Of a DNA stretch of 64,000 bases, positions 1 through 8,984 are shown in pieces. Source of the DNA: Treponema pedis (GTDB taxonomy: Bacteria; Spirochaetota; Spirochaetia; Treponematales; Treponemataceae); contig NZ_CP045670.1 in assembly GCF_017161325.1 (NCBI RefSeq), forward strand, positions 1,357,367 to 1,421,366. The letters run 5' to 3'. Made by a program: the position numbers and the translations under genes. A model generated the notes under the pieces. It worked only from the letters and a program-made list of their open reading frames with translations. It did not search any database and was not told the origin of the DNA. How positions within the stretch are numbered: the stretch's first letter is position 1; each line of letters opens with the position of its first letter.

Positions 1-83
1 CTGTTTGTAAAACCTTTTTCATCTATTTCCTTAGACATTATATCAATTATTTCTTGTAATTGATATGGTTTTCTTAATTCCAT
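1..83 (-). CDS. Partial hypothetical protein (5' end only)
   Basis: An ATG at 83 preceded by GGAGATAATT opens a frame (MELRKPYQLQEIIDIMSKEI...) that runs off the left edge. It overlaps the end of the next upstream gene by about 40 bases, so the C-terminal tail of that gene may be an artefact of recombination. No family is recognisable from 27 residues. Confidence 0.5.
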   Translation of the reverse strand, partial: MELRKPYQLQEIIDIMSKEIDEKGFTN

Positions 84-438
84 AATTATCTCCAAAATGA
101 ATTATTTTCAGTTTATTCATATCTACTTCTTTTAAGTTTCCATCATTGCCGTAACCGCCGTATAAGACATCTTTTTTAAGTTTCGGTTTTAACGACAAAA
201 ACTCTTTATATGCCCGCTCATCTGTTCGTCCTTCAAATGAAGAGCAAAACCATTCGCCTTGCATATAACCGTCATTGCCTATTTGCACCGCTAATGAAAT
301 ATTGTGCAGCTCACATTTGCTTTGTTTATCTACATCGGGCCACTGTGGAGGTGCTTGAAAATGCTTACAACCTACACAGTTAAGCCCAATGCTATCCCAC
401 CGCGAAGAATAAGAAAATATGTCTTTTATTTTTGCCAT
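43..438 (-). CDS. Hypothetical cysteine-containing protein
   Basis: 131 aa if started at the ATG at 438, chosen because a GGGAGGA ribosome site lies just upstream; a longer start at 456 has none. The protein has cysteines spaced like a small metal-binding fold (CVGC near residues 22-25, then C42 and C65, counted from this start) and an NDGYMQGEWFC stretch. I do not recognise the family. It is the last clear member of a minus-strand run of small immunity-type genes. Confidence 0.55.
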   Translation of the reverse strand: MAKIKDIFSYSSRWDSIGLNCVGCKHFQAPPQWPDVDKQSKCELHNISLAVQIGNDGYMQGEWFCSSFEGRTDERAYKEFLSLKPKLKKDVLYGGYGNDGNLKEVDMNKLKIIHFGDNYGIKKTISITRNN

Positions 439-520
439 ATTCCTCCCAAATTTCATTTACCATACTGCTATTTCCTTTTTTTCTTTGATAAAATCAATCG
501 CTATTGCCTGAAACGGCAAT

Positions 521-832
521 TTACTCCTTTGCAATAATCTTTGTTATATGTTTTAAAAAAGCTATTGCCGTACATTGTTGCGTTCCCAGTGCATTGTAAA
601 TTAAATCCTCCGAAAGAATTCCGTGAGGTATTTCTGCAGGGATTTCATTTCGGTTACTTGCTTGAACATCTTTTTTCCATTGAGTGCTGTAGTAATATGT
701 TTCCAACTCTTTCATATCTGAATACAGGTTTTCCCACTGCTGTAAAAACCGTTCAGCTTCCTCAAAAAAAAGTTCCGCTTTGTTGAGCACCGCTTCCATC
801 CGTTTAATATGTTCCAATCTTTCGTTTGTCAT
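521..832 (-). CDS. DUF4298 family protein
   Basis: 103 aa, mostly helical. The order of conserved elements matches DUF4298: an N-terminal ERLEHIKRMEAVLNKA helix, a middle YYYSTQWKKD segment, and GILSEDLIYNAL near the C-terminus. The start at 832 has AGAGG upstream. DUF4298 proteins occur widely in polymorphic-toxin and accessory islands; the molecular function is unknown. Neighbouring genes on the same strand are of immunity type, so an immunity role is a reasonable inference only. Confidence 0.75.
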   Translation of the reverse strand: MTNERLEHIKRMEAVLNKAELFFEEAERFLQQWENLYSDMKELETYYYSTQWKKDVQASNRNEIPAEIPHGILSEDLIYNALGTQQCTAIAFLKHITKIIAKE

Positions 833-879
833 ATATACCTCTTTTTTATTACACTAAATTTTTCGATTATACACAACAA

Positions 880-945
880 AATAAACTTTTTGGCTGTTTC
901 CGTGAAAGTGTACAAAACGTCATCATCGGAGTAATATTGTGCAAA
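880..945 (-). pseudogene. 5' fragment of a paralogue of the gene at 2007-2306
   Basis: Reading leftwards from 945 with a one-base shift gives AQYYSDDDVLYTFTETAKK, clearly related to the N-terminus EQYYSGDKMWYNFTEIAKE of the intact gene at 2007-2306. The rest is missing. This is a footprint of gene turnover in the immunity island. Confidence 0.5.
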
Positions 946-987
946 TTCATATAGCCGTTATTATCTATTTGCATAGTTACGCCTAGT

Positions 988-1875
988 TTAAAATAATACA
1001 AATCTTTTTTTTACCCATTCTTCTATTCTTTTTCTATTGATTCCCTTAGAAACCGATAAATACGCCGGTTTGTCTGTTTGAAAAGTTGTACCGAAATGGT
1101 TTTCCGCTTCTTTTAAAAATAAATCCAACTTACATAAATCGGGCGCTTTGAATTCTTTTTCACTCACGTTAATGGTAAATACTCCGCTGTCAGAAAATTC
1201 CTCAAACCTGATTTTCTTCCGTCTTAAAGAAAGACTGTTTTGAATTTCAATTTGAAATGTGCTATTGAGCGTTCCCGGACTTCCAAAGAAAATAGTCATC
1301 GTGTATTGTTGCTCCATCTGTTCTTCTGTCAACCCGTTTGTGGTATACCATTCTCCAAAATTGATAAGGGTTATCATCACAGACCAGTTAAATTTATCGA
1401 GAGGAGTAATACCTAACAGCTCCATTAATTTATAAGAAACAAGTTCTTTAGATAGATTTTCATACAAACTGATGAGCATGTCTGTATAAGGATGTTTGAC
1501 ACACTCGTGACGGAAGTAAGAAAGCAAGTAATGTAAATAAAATCTCTTGTTCGGGCTTTCTCCTACAATAAGCTCTTTAAAATAAGCAAGAACATTCTTT
1601 TCCCTTGAAAAAGCAAGCAATGCCCATACGGCACGGAGACTAATCACATCATGATGTAAGTTATAAAGCCGTTCCGTTTCATCGTATTTTTGTATACACT
1701 CCAGTAAAAAAGTGCATACTTCGGGGGCTGCAAGCTCCTGTAGTTTTACGATGTTTTTATCATCAACAAAATAACCGTCGATTTTTATTTTATTGTAAAA
1801 TTTATTTACAAGTTTTAAGGTAGGTTTCGCTAAGGTTTCTTTTCTTTCATCTATTATTTGAAGCAGGTCTCTCAT
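988..1875 (-). CDS. Hypothetical protein (295 aa)
   Basis: The start at 1875 (MRDLLQIIDERKE) is chosen because CGGAGAAG lies just upstream; the frame is open further but without a ribosome site. The N-terminal half is leucine-rich and helical, reminiscent of HEAT-type repeats (LAAPEVCTFLLECIQ, ISLRAVWALLAF); the C-terminal third is mixed. No signal peptide or membrane segment. I do not recognise the family. Context suggests an immunity or accessory protein. Confidence 0.6.
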   Translation of the reverse strand: MRDLLQIIDERKETLAKPTLKLVNKFYNKIKIDGYFVDDKNIVKLQELAAPEVCTFLLECIQKYDETERLYNLHHDVISLRAVWALLAFSREKNVLAYFKELIVGESPNKRFYLHYLLSYFRHECVKHPYTDMLISLYENLSKELVSYKLMELLGITPLDKFNWSVMITLINFGEWYTTNGLTEEQMEQQYTMTIFFGSPGTLNSTFQIEIQNSLSLRRKKIRFEEFSDSGVFTINVSEKEFKAPDLCKLDLFLKEAENHFGTTFQTDKPAYLSVSKGINRKRIEEWVKKRFVLF

Positions 1876-2006
1876 TTTTCTTCTCCGTAAAAAAAATTTT
1901 CGTTTAGAAGCACATACACTATACCATATTTTCACAGTCTTTGGTAAGTGTATCAAAATATAATTTTTCTATATGTTCTATATTTGTCAATAATTTTTTC
2001 CGTTAA

Positions 2007-2306
2007 TCATAGAGGGGTTCTTAATAGTGCTTCTCGCAATCTATCAATTAATTCTTTAGATTCGAGGCACTCTATCGGCATCAGATTATCTAAAGCCGGG
2101 CTTCTTCTTTCAATCCGATTAATGCTATCATTGTAGAATAGATAGTAAGCAACATAAGCTATATCATCATTGTCTTTCAGTTTTCTTTTTAGTTTATCTA
2201 AAATAGATTTGTCTGTATTAAATCCGGCAGAGCAAACTTCTTCTTTTGCTATCTCCGTGAAATTATACCACATTTTATCTCCTGAGTAATATTGTTCTAA
2301 ATTCAT
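2007..2306 (-). CDS. Hypothetical small protein (99 aa)
   Basis: Acidic and helical, with a final PALDNLMPIECLESKELIDRLREALL segment that looks like a small globular domain. SD-like AGGAGA is part of its own coding sequence, so the true start could be an internal ATG, but the fragmentary paralogue at 880-945 shares the MNL..QYYS start and supports 2306. Function not recognised. Confidence 0.5.
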   Translation of the reverse strand: MNLEQYYSGDKMWYNFTEIAKEEVCSAGFNTDKSILDKLKRKLKDNDDIAYVAYYLFYNDSINRIERRSPALDNLMPIECLESKELIDRLREALLRTPL

Positions 2307-2308
2307 AA

Positions 2309-2801
2309 CTATAACCTAATATCCTCTTTTGACAACCAGACATTACCGCATTTTCCGCACCCCCAAAACTTTTCATCTTCGGTATCAATATAAGTTACAA
2401 TTCCTTCGTGACAAATCGTAGGTTTAAATTAAGCTCCTAAAATAAGCGTCGCTTAATTTAAACTGTGAGTTTGCCTTTCGGCAAACATCATATTATTGTA
2501 TGCCGTTTCTCACTCCGTTCCGAAACGGTGGAAAATAAGCAGTGCTCAAAAATTGATATTTTTTCCGCTTGCTTATTTTATAGGGAGATTTTATTACCTC
2601 GACGCTTTCGTTCTTATTGTCCTTATCTTTTTGAGGAGTTTTTGATAATAAATTGTTCGTATTTATTGGAACATCTTTCAAACACTTGGGACATTCAATA
2701 AATATCAATCTTTGATTGTTTTTTCTCGCCGTATCTGTCAACAATTTTTGTTGAGAGTCGGCTTTAAAAATTTTTTGACAATTAGGACATCTTATTTCCA
2801 T
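2309..2801 (-). pseudogene. Zinc-ribbon protein gene interrupted by a structured repeat
   Basis: The 5' part (2801 to about 2588) encodes MEIRCPNCQKIF...IECPKCLKDV, a CxxC...CxxC zinc ribbon, then a polar linker ending VEVIKSPYK. The frame then enters the repeat at 2434-2587. On the other side, 2428-2309 encodes a tail with a second zinc knuckle (FWGCGKCGNVW) and stop. The simplest reading is one gene of roughly 110 residues split by insertion of a ~154-bp mobile repeat. Confidence 0.6.
2434..2587 (+). repeat. Structured dispersed repeat, copy A
   Basis: Bounded by near-inverted CTCC...GGAG ends. In minus orientation it shows the order seen in the other copies: stem 1, stem 2 (CCGTTTC / GAAACGG), linker CATACAATAATATGATG, then a GNRA-capped hairpin (GTTTGCC-GAAA-GGCAAAC) and a fourth stem. 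It sits inside a zinc-ribbon gene. See copies at 9658, 10016, 10115 and 34379. Confidence 0.65.
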
Positions 2802-2843
2802 TTTTTAATTTTACCTCTCTTTTTACTCATTGCTGCCTCCGAA

Positions 2844-3422
2844 CTATCCGAAAAAGAACGATAGAAAATCTTCAACTTGATTTGTGTTTAAGCATTGCGA
2901 AAGAACGCCTTCTATATCATCGATAAAATTTTCTAAAGGCTCCTCGTCATCATCGCTTGTGTTAAATTTATATTTTTCTTCTTCCAATTTCATACATTCG
3001 GATAAAAGAAAAAAGAAATCGGCAAGTGAAGAGCTTAAATGGAAAAACCGTCTTTTATCGATAGAGCCGTATACGCCGCCGTCAGTCTTATCAAAGTAAA
3101 CGGCATCATCATTTCTATTTGCAAATACAACCCAATCCTTATTCCACTTTGTATCGTCGTTTTGCCGCTTCCCTTCTTTGTTAAGAATTATGTACCAGCC
3201 TTCTTGAGCTCTATCAAGTTTTATCTTAGGTTGAACGGTAAGAAAAAATTCTCCTCCGATTATTAACACATTATCGAAAGATGTTAAAGAATAAAACTGC
3301 TCCAGCTCATCCGTGCATTCGGTATTTTTCACGGCATCATCAATGACGGAAAAATTGCCCATATCGGTTTTATTTCTGCCGAACACATTATTAAATTTTG
3401 TTAGCGCTTCTATTAATTTCAC
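2844..3422 (-). CDS. SMI1/KNR4 (SUKH) family immunity-type protein
   Basis: 192 aa, intracellular. The core GWYIILN...WNKDWVVFANRNDDAVYFDKT and VYGSIDK is typical of SUKH domains (conserved W, an acidic D..YFD motif and a following hydrophobic strand). SUKH proteins are best known as immunity proteins that bind and neutralise nuclease toxins of polymorphic-toxin systems. The partner toxin cannot be named from sequence; the only toxin-like gene nearby is the Rhs tip at 4278-5294. Confidence 0.75.
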   Translation of the reverse strand: MKLIEALTKFNNVFGRNKTDMGNFSVIDDAVKNTECTDELEQFYSLTSFDNVLIIGGEFFLTVQPKIKLDRAQEGWYIILNKEGKRQNDDTKWNKDWVVFANRNDDAVYFDKTDGGVYGSIDKRRFFHLSSSLADFFFLLSECMKLEEEKYKFNTSDDDEEPLENFIDDIEGVLSQCLNTNQVEDFLSFFFG

Positions 3423-3446
3423 AATATTTATCCTTTTTTAATTATA

Positions 3447-4241
3447 TCACAGTTTTTGTTCTTTGATAAGTTTATCCGAATATAATTTATCTACGCTGAG
3501 CCATTCAATGCTTTCTTTGCCGTTTTTATAATTGCGATATTGGAAAATCATTTCGTCTCTTGTTTGAAATAGTGCATTTACACCACAGCTATTTTCTAAT
3601 TTATCTATCGTATAATCGATGATAAGTTCATCAATCAGTTCAAGTGTTGATAAATCAAAAGCATAGCATTTCCCCTCGGTAGTACAAAATATTCCGAAAC
3701 TATCATTGATTTTTTGGACATTGGATAATGAATCTTCTTTGAATAAAGAATATGTTTTCTCGGCAATTGGTGCAAAATCGGAGGAGAAAATTTTAAAAAA
3801 GGTCGAGCTGTAAAAATCTGCAAGCAAAGCATATTTATCGAAGCTAAACATATAGGATAAATTTTCCGGGAACTTATATATTATCTTGAGCTCATTATTG
3901 TTTAATTCCATGCAATAATCTTGAGAACCGTCCTGTCCTGCCGTAAAAGATACTATTATACGAGTTTCTTCATTTAAGCCTGCAAAAGCTATTTCCGAAT
4001 CGTTAAATTCATCTTCCAATTTTATAGAAGCAATTTTATTTACGGCTTTATCGAATACCGTTATGTTTATGCAATCATCATCTATTCGCTTTACCGTCCA
4101 AATAATTTTATTTGTATGAGGCGACTGATAGATGACATCAGCTTGCATATTTAATTTTTTTTCAATCTCGGTATCAGGTTTTCTATTTAGGTCTTCTAAA
4201 AAGCAACCTGTGCTCTTATTATAGTATTTAATATAAATCAT
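3447..4241 (-). CDS. Hypothetical beta-rich protein (264 aa)
   Basis: No signal peptide or membrane segments. It has repeated strand-turn-strand stretches (KIIWTVKRIDDDCINITVFDK, KCYAFDLSTLELIDELI) that suggest a beta-propeller-like or beta-sandwich fold. It lies directly downstream of the Rhs tip on the same strand, the usual place for a cognate or accessory immunity gene, but no known family is evident. Confidence 0.6.
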   Translation of the reverse strand: MIYIKYYNKSTGCFLEDLNRKPDTEIEKKLNMQADVIYQSPHTNKIIWTVKRIDDDCINITVFDKAVNKIASIKLEDEFNDSEIAFAGLNEETRIIVSFTAGQDGSQDYCMELNNNELKIIYKFPENLSYMFSFDKYALLADFYSSTFFKIFSSDFAPIAEKTYSLFKEDSLSNVQKINDSFGIFCTTEGKCYAFDLSTLELIDELIIDYTIDKLENSCGVNALFQTRDEMIFQYRNYKNGKESIEWLSVDKLYSDKLIKEQKL

Positions 4242-4277
4242 AGTTCACAATTTCCTTAAACATAATTATTTAAACCG

Positions 4278-5294
4278 TTATTTTAAATTAAGTACATTTT
4301 TTGATGAAAAAGTCATAAAATAATTATCACAACCGTCAATCGCTTCTTTTAATACGGGCAATTTTTCATATCCGATTTTTTTGATTCCGGATTTTTTAAT
4401 TTTCTTATAAATTTCATCATTTACAATGATACCTGTTAAAGCACTGGGAAATAAAATAGAATTTGGGATAGACTTATCAACAATATACCAACTATTTAAC
4501 GGTAAAGGGAAATATAAAACCGCTCCGCATTTATCACATATTTTGCAAGTTGACTCTTTACCGCCTCTTATAAAAGTTGAGACCTTTGGGACTACAGAGA
4601 TGTATTCTTTGGATACGCTTTTATTTACATCATAAACCTTTCCCACATAATATACATTCTCAATATTCTGCAAGCCGAGTAATGAAACAAGGTCTTCCCG
4701 TAACATTCCAATAAATGTACCTCTTGCGTAGGTTATCGGAGCAAAACTCTTTTTTATTTTTTCGTTTAGAAATACATCAATTGCTTTATGCTTAATGATA
4801 TTCCAACAATCACAGATTATTTTTTCTTGTTTTAATTGCTCTATCCAACCGGCATCTCCTTCGGGAACATTTTGTGTTGGGTCGCTGAGTTGATAGAATA
4901 TTTTTTTTCCATTTATATCTCGTATATAGCGTTCTGATAATATCTCCGCATTAGGGAATTTGTTTTCTAACCAAGTTCTGGCGATTGCTTCACGAGCATT
5001 GCCTGCAACTTTATTAGGAATGGCGCCTAATTCCAATGGGTCAATCTGTGTATTACTGTCAAAACCATATCCATAAAGCGTTGGATTATTCCCTGTTAAT
5101 CTTATCGGGTCTTGACTGATGTAAGTCTCTGTTTCAGATGAATAATACCTAAACCTATTGTATACTAATTCGGTTTCTGTATCAAGATATTGACCTTGAT
5201 AGCGGAAAGGACAATCGCTCAAAGAACGCCTTGCGAAATTACAATTTATTCCCGATAAAAAGATGTTTTTAGTTCTAAAAACACTAAAAGGCAA
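4278..5294 (-). CDS. Orphan Rhs C-terminal tip fused to a double-CXXCG-type protein
   Basis: After about 28 unrelated residues, residues 29-90 are the end of an Rhs repeat core (YQGQYLDTETELVYNRFRYY, then DPIRLTGN and a closing DPLEL junction). A short toxin-like start follows (AREAIARTWLENKFPNAEIL...). From about residue 130 (KKIFYQLSDPTQ) the rest resembles the double-CXXCG family described in myxobacteria, with CKICDKCG and the typical WYIVDKSIPNSILF tail. No Rhs shell or secretion domain is present, so this is a displaced tip in which toxin and immunity-like parts appear joined in frame, probably by deletion. The encoded toxin domain is too short to be active. Confidence 0.65.
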   Translation of the reverse strand: MPFSVFRTKNIFLSGINCNFARRSLSDCPFRYQGQYLDTETELVYNRFRYYSSETETYISQDPIRLTGNNPTLYGYGFDSNTQIDPLELGAIPNKVAGNAREAIARTWLENKFPNAEILSERYIRDINGKKIFYQLSDPTQNVPEGDAGWIEQLKQEKIICDCWNIIKHKAIDVFLNEKIKKSFAPITYARGTFIGMLREDLVSLLGLQNIENVYYVGKVYDVNKSVSKEYISVVPKVSTFIRGGKESTCKICDKCGAVLYFPLPLNSWYIVDKSIPNSILFPSALTGIIVNDEIYKKIKKSGIKKIGYEKLPVLKEAIDGCDNYFMTFSSKNVLNLK

Positions 5295-5442
5295 GGAAAA
5301 TATCCCTGCCTTTACGCTTAATACTTGAACTTTCTTTTGATAATCTGATAGTTATTTTGACAACTCCAGATTTGGAGAACTTCCGATTTGGAGCATTACC
5401 ATAATATATAAACAAGATAATCGAACTATACAGAGTAAAAGA

Positions 5443-6171
5443 CTATACATTTTCAGAAACAAAGCGACTCAAATCATTTTCAATAAATAAATTAAATGAT
5501 TTATTTATAATATGTATTTGATTTTTCCCTATATCATGAAAATATACAGAAGTTTCATGAGGTTTGATATATAACTCATCTCCATCACTGTTCAACCATA
5601 ATTCACCAATTTTAATATATTCCTCCCGTAATTCTAACATATTAAAATCGATAAAGATACTCTCCATTTTTAATTGTGAAATACAATAAAAAAATGTAAT
5701 CACATCACTATGTAATAATTTATAAAAGAATGATGAGGTTAATTTCTCGTCGGTTAGATTATTTTCCACAACATCATTTTGCAGTAAGTGTTTTTTTATT
5801 ACTGTAAACAAGTTAGGATAACTTTGCTTCAATTTGGTAAATTTCAAGTCAAAATCAATAATATCAACTTTGTCATAGTTCAAGGAGATATCATCTATTT
5901 GCTTTCTCCATCCTTCCATATAATTGATTTGTGAATTCTCGTTATAAGATTGATTTATAGATTTTAAGTATTCACGAGCCGCATTTTGAGATATTAGTGC
6001 GGCACCCATTAAACCTTGTGGCATCTTAGGTTTTATCTTTAAATACCACCGCGGCGGCAAAAATTGTTTTGCAAATTTTTCATTTTGTTTCCACCAATCA
6101 ATCCATTCTTCAGGTAGGAATAGTCCTTCAGATAAATGTTTTAGCCCGTTTATTATATTATTCGTTTCCAT
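5443..6171 (-). CDS. Probable SMI1/KNR4-like immunity protein
   Basis: 242 aa. The N-terminus (GLFLPEEWIDWWKQNEKFA) and the C-terminal GELWLNSDGDELYIKP followed by a short strand pair resemble SUKH-type proteins, but the match is weak. Its start lies 3 bases after the stop of the upstream DMP19-like gene, so the two are probably cotranscribed. It precedes the Rhs tip gene on the same strand. Confidence 0.55.
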   Translation of the reverse strand: METNNIINGLKHLSEGLFLPEEWIDWWKQNEKFAKQFLPPRWYLKIKPKMPQGLMGAALISQNAAREYLKSINQSYNENSQINYMEGWRKQIDDISLNYDKVDIIDFDLKFTKLKQSYPNLFTVIKKHLLQNDVVENNLTDEKLTSSFFYKLLHSDVITFFYCISQLKMESIFIDFNMLELREEYIKIGELWLNSDGDELYIKPHETSVYFHDIGKNQIHIINKSFNLFIENDLSRFVSENV

Positions 6172-6174
6172 GTT

Positions 6175-6711
6175 CTAATCATCATCCGTTTCATAGCTTC
6201 CAACAAAGACAAATTTTTCGGGGTTATTTTTAATATAGTCTATCAGTTTATCATCAAATGAATCATTTGCATAAAAAAACTCGTCATGCGTATCCAAAAA
6301 ATCATAAAAAGCTTTCTCATCTTTTTCTTCCGTTTCTGAAAGTATATCACAGCGCTGGTCCCTATCAAAAGAAATTGAGCCGCCGAAAAATTCTACGACT
6401 TCCAGAAGATTATTATATAAATCATCAATACCGAAAAGCTTAAAACCTTCCAAAGCATCTTTCCATACAATACCCGTGGAGTTGGAAAAAAACTGATGGT
6501 GTCCGCCGTTATCTACTTCCGCCTCGTACCACTGTATGGCTAATAAGTAACGCTGCTCTAAAGTAAAACCGTCTGCCGATTTTAAATACTCTTCATAGGT
6601 TCCGTAAATGTTTACGGTCCACCACATCGGGTCAACCAGCCGATAAAGGTCTATTTCTTCTCCCATTTCTTTTATCGCTTCTACCGTTAGATTTTCGTTT
6701 ATTGTTTTCAT
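6175..6711 (-). CDS. DMP19/DUF4375-like protein
   Basis: 178 aa. The signature YEAEVDNGGHHQFFSNSTG, followed by a helical A.EGFKLFG segment, is diagnostic of DMP19-like (DUF4375) proteins. Some family members mimic DNA; in toxin islands they behave as immunity-type genes. A few bases separate it from the next gene, suggesting an operon. A second, more divergent member lies at 36813. Confidence 0.75.
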   Translation of the reverse strand: MKTINENLTVEAIKEMGEEIDLYRLVDPMWWTVNIYGTYEEYLKSADGFTLEQRYLLAIQWYEAEVDNGGHHQFFSNSTGIVWKDALEGFKLFGIDDLYNNLLEVVEFFGGSISFDRDQRCDILSETEEKDEKAFYDFLDTHDEFFYANDSFDDKLIDYIKNNPEKFVFVGSYETDDD

Positions 6712-6895
6712 TTATAACACTCCTTATGTTTTTAAAATATCCGGAAATTCCGGTGTAAATACTTCTTGTTCTTTCGGCTTCCCACATCCGCAAGCAGAAA
6801 AATAGTGCGGGAAGTAAACGCTGCATCATAAATCAATATACCGTGCTGCAAGCGACGGTGGATATTGTTAATACTCCATCTTTAAAACCAATGTA

Positions 6896-7603
6896 CTATT
6901 CTATTTTGTTTCCTCCGACACCGTTGTAAATTTCCAGCCCCATCGCCAGTCCTTCCGCGTCAAAATAGAAAGTAACGGATTGTTTTTTTTGTTCGATGGC
7001 TCGCCAAAACCAGTATTCAAAAAATCCCAATTCGTTGGAATAATCCGTTGGCGAGAATATCCATTTTCCCGATTCGGGATCACTTGACGAAGGATATTCA
7101 TTCCACTCAAAGTTATTTCTCATTTTTAAGGTTTGCAAGCAAATACCGTTTTTTAAGCATACTTTTTCTTTTATATATTTAGAATAAACGCGAACTCCCT
7201 CTACGATGCAATCTTCAATTTTCGAAAGTTTTTCGGAACGGTTTTCAAGGTCTACTTCTATATACGAACCGTTCTTTTCCAATGTTTGAATAGTCGTTCC
7301 CCAAGGAATCAATTTTGTTCCGTTTTCTTTGCGGGAAAGTGTGTACCGCATTTCATACCAATCTTCATTGCGATACGGATTCATGTAAAGCTTTTTGTTA
7401 CTGATTTTCCAGCCGTTTTTAAAAAAAGCTTTTAACTCGCAAAAAACGGTATATTCTTCTTTTCCAATCATGATAGTCATTGTTTCCGGGAAGATGTCTT
7501 TCGATTCTTGTGCATAAGTGTAATTTCCAAATAATATAAGATTACAAAGCATAATCAACACCATATTCTTTTTTGTCGTTTTGATTTTTGTTAAATCGCT
7601 CAT
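6896..7603 (-). CDS. Secreted hypothetical protein
   Basis: The start at 7603 (MSDLTKIK) is preferred because AAAGGAG lies upstream. Residues about 10-32 form a signal peptide (KKNMVLIMLCNLILFGNYTYAQ) with cleavage likely after the alanine. The mature part is beta-rich with several W and Y residues. No family recognised. The periplasmic location would suit an immunity protein against a periplasm-acting toxin, but this is speculation. Confidence 0.6.
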   Translation of the reverse strand: MSDLTKIKTTKKNMVLIMLCNLILFGNYTYAQESKDIFPETMTIMIGKEEYTVFCELKAFFKNGWKISNKKLYMNPYRNEDWYEMRYTLSRKENGTKLIPWGTTIQTLEKNGSYIEVDLENRSEKLSKIEDCIVEGVRVYSKYIKEKVCLKNGICLQTLKMRNNFEWNEYPSSSDPESGKWIFSPTDYSNELGFFEYWFWRAIEQKKQSVTFYFDAEGLAMGLEIYNGVGGNKIE

Positions 7604-7766
7604 AATGCAGTTCTCCTTTGAGCATTTTAGCAATTATATCTTTCCACTCATTTCTTTTGAAGAAGGTAATCGGCGATAGTGCCCTTTTCATCTGTTTAGT
7701 CCAATGTTCAATTTTGAAAAATGAAAAAGTATCTTTTTGTTCATTTTACTGCTTAGTCTTCTCTTC

Positions 7767-8441
7767 TCACGGCAGTATCTGCAAGCTGCCAGCTTTTTCA
7801 ACAGGAGCGTGAATAAAAAACGAAAGGTACTTTAACTGCTCTGCGCAACACGTTGCGATTGAGCGGTAATCTTCTTCATCGGTAAGGTATAGGAATACGG
7901 AACAATCATTACCGAAAAAATTTTGTTTTATAAGATTTTCAACAGTATGTTCAAAATCCGCCGGTACTTTGTTTTTGTTTACGGCAATATATATTTTTGT
8001 GCCTGAAGGAAAATCGCCGACATCTTTGGTTACGGTTTCCGGGATAGCGATTTCAACAATACAATTATCCGCAAACTGCGATAAGGCGTTTTGCGTTTTT
8101 ACTAAAAGCGGATAGGTGATTTTTACGGTAAGATAGTCGTCATGATACGGCTCTTTCTCATTGTCCAAATAACAGGTGAAGCGTAATTCCGGCCGGTCTT
8201 CAGGAGCCGCGTAAATGTGATACATCATGTTTGAAAAAAAAGGAAAAAGAGTATTTCCGCCGACTGCATACGAGATACCGTAATTCAAAAATGAGTACGA
8301 AGTTTTAAACTTGATGCCGTATTTGTGTTCAAGGTATTTTTCGGCATTGCGGTACGAGTACACCCATTTTACATGATATAAAAGAACGGCGCAGGCAATG
8401 AAGACTACTACAGCGGCCGCAATAATAAAAACTTTTTGCAT
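7767..8441 (-). CDS. Membrane-anchored hypothetical protein
   Basis: 224 aa. Residues 4-24 form one hydrophobic helix (VFIIAAAVVVFIACAVLLY) followed by a basic residue, so the protein is likely anchored with a soluble domain outside. The rest is mixed alpha/beta with a cysteine pair near the end (IATCCAEQ). No recognised family. The stop lies about 150 bases before the next gene on the same strand. Confidence 0.6.
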   Translation of the reverse strand: MQKVFIIAAAVVVFIACAVLLYHVKWVYSYRNAEKYLEHKYGIKFKTSYSFLNYGISYAVGGNTLFPFFSNMMYHIYAAPEDRPELRFTCYLDNEKEPYHDDYLTVKITYPLLVKTQNALSQFADNCIVEIAIPETVTKDVGDFPSGTKIYIAVNKNKVPADFEHTVENLIKQNFFGNDCSVFLYLTDEEDYRSIATCCAEQLKYLSFFIHAPVEKAGSLQILP

Positions 8442-8456
8442 TGCTGCCTCTTATTA

Positions 8457-8912
8457 TTAACTTTCCCAGTCAATTGCTATAACGGCTTCCTCTTCGCCGA
8501 ATTTTACGCAGAGTATTTCATCGCTTTCATCAGGGGAAATCATAAAATCCATTGTAATGTGCGGTTTTTCACTGTCAATCCATAATCCTAAATTTGTTAC
8601 CGTCATTTTTGCTGCAAAGTCGGCACTATCATTCGGCAAGTCTTCGAGTCCGCATTCTTCAATATGAAAGTTTATATAGTAGCCGTCATCTTTTAAATAT
8701 GCTATAAGCGCTTTTCTTGCTTCTTTTATTTTCTCGTCTATGTTTTCAAGAAAATGTGCATAAAGGTCGAGTATGCCGATAGACGGTTCTACATTTTTGC
8801 CGAGCCAAAGACATGTATCTATCCCCTGAATATTTTTTTCCCAAATTACTTCCATATCATCCGTTGTCGCAAGATTCAATTGACCGAAATAGCGGTGTTC
8901 AATGCGTTTCAT
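8457..8912 (-). CDS. DUF2004 family protein
   Basis: 151 aa, soluble. It begins with a FGQLNLATTDDMEVIWEKNIQG strand region and continues with a helix (NIDEKIKEARKALIAYLKDD), the order found in DUF2004 proteins, which recur in bacterial toxin-immunity islands. It lies 15 bases upstream of the membrane-anchored gene at 7767-8441 and likely shares a transcript. Confidence 0.65.
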   Translation of the reverse strand: MKRIEHRYFGQLNLATTDDMEVIWEKNIQGIDTCLWLGKNVEPSIGILDLYAHFLENIDEKIKEARKALIAYLKDDGYYINFHIEECGLEDLPNDSADFAAKMTVTNLGLWIDSEKPHITMDFMISPDESDEILCVKFGEEEAVIAIDWES

Positions 8913-8984
8913 AGTTTAATCTCCTCGTTTTTTTTGTATTTTTTCGAGTCGTACTTTCGTTTTATCGACTTTTGGGCAATACCT

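Noticed and set aside
6632-6829. Minus-strand frame upstream of the DMP19-like gene
   Set aside because: Overlaps the real gene in another frame and shows no domain or ribosome site.
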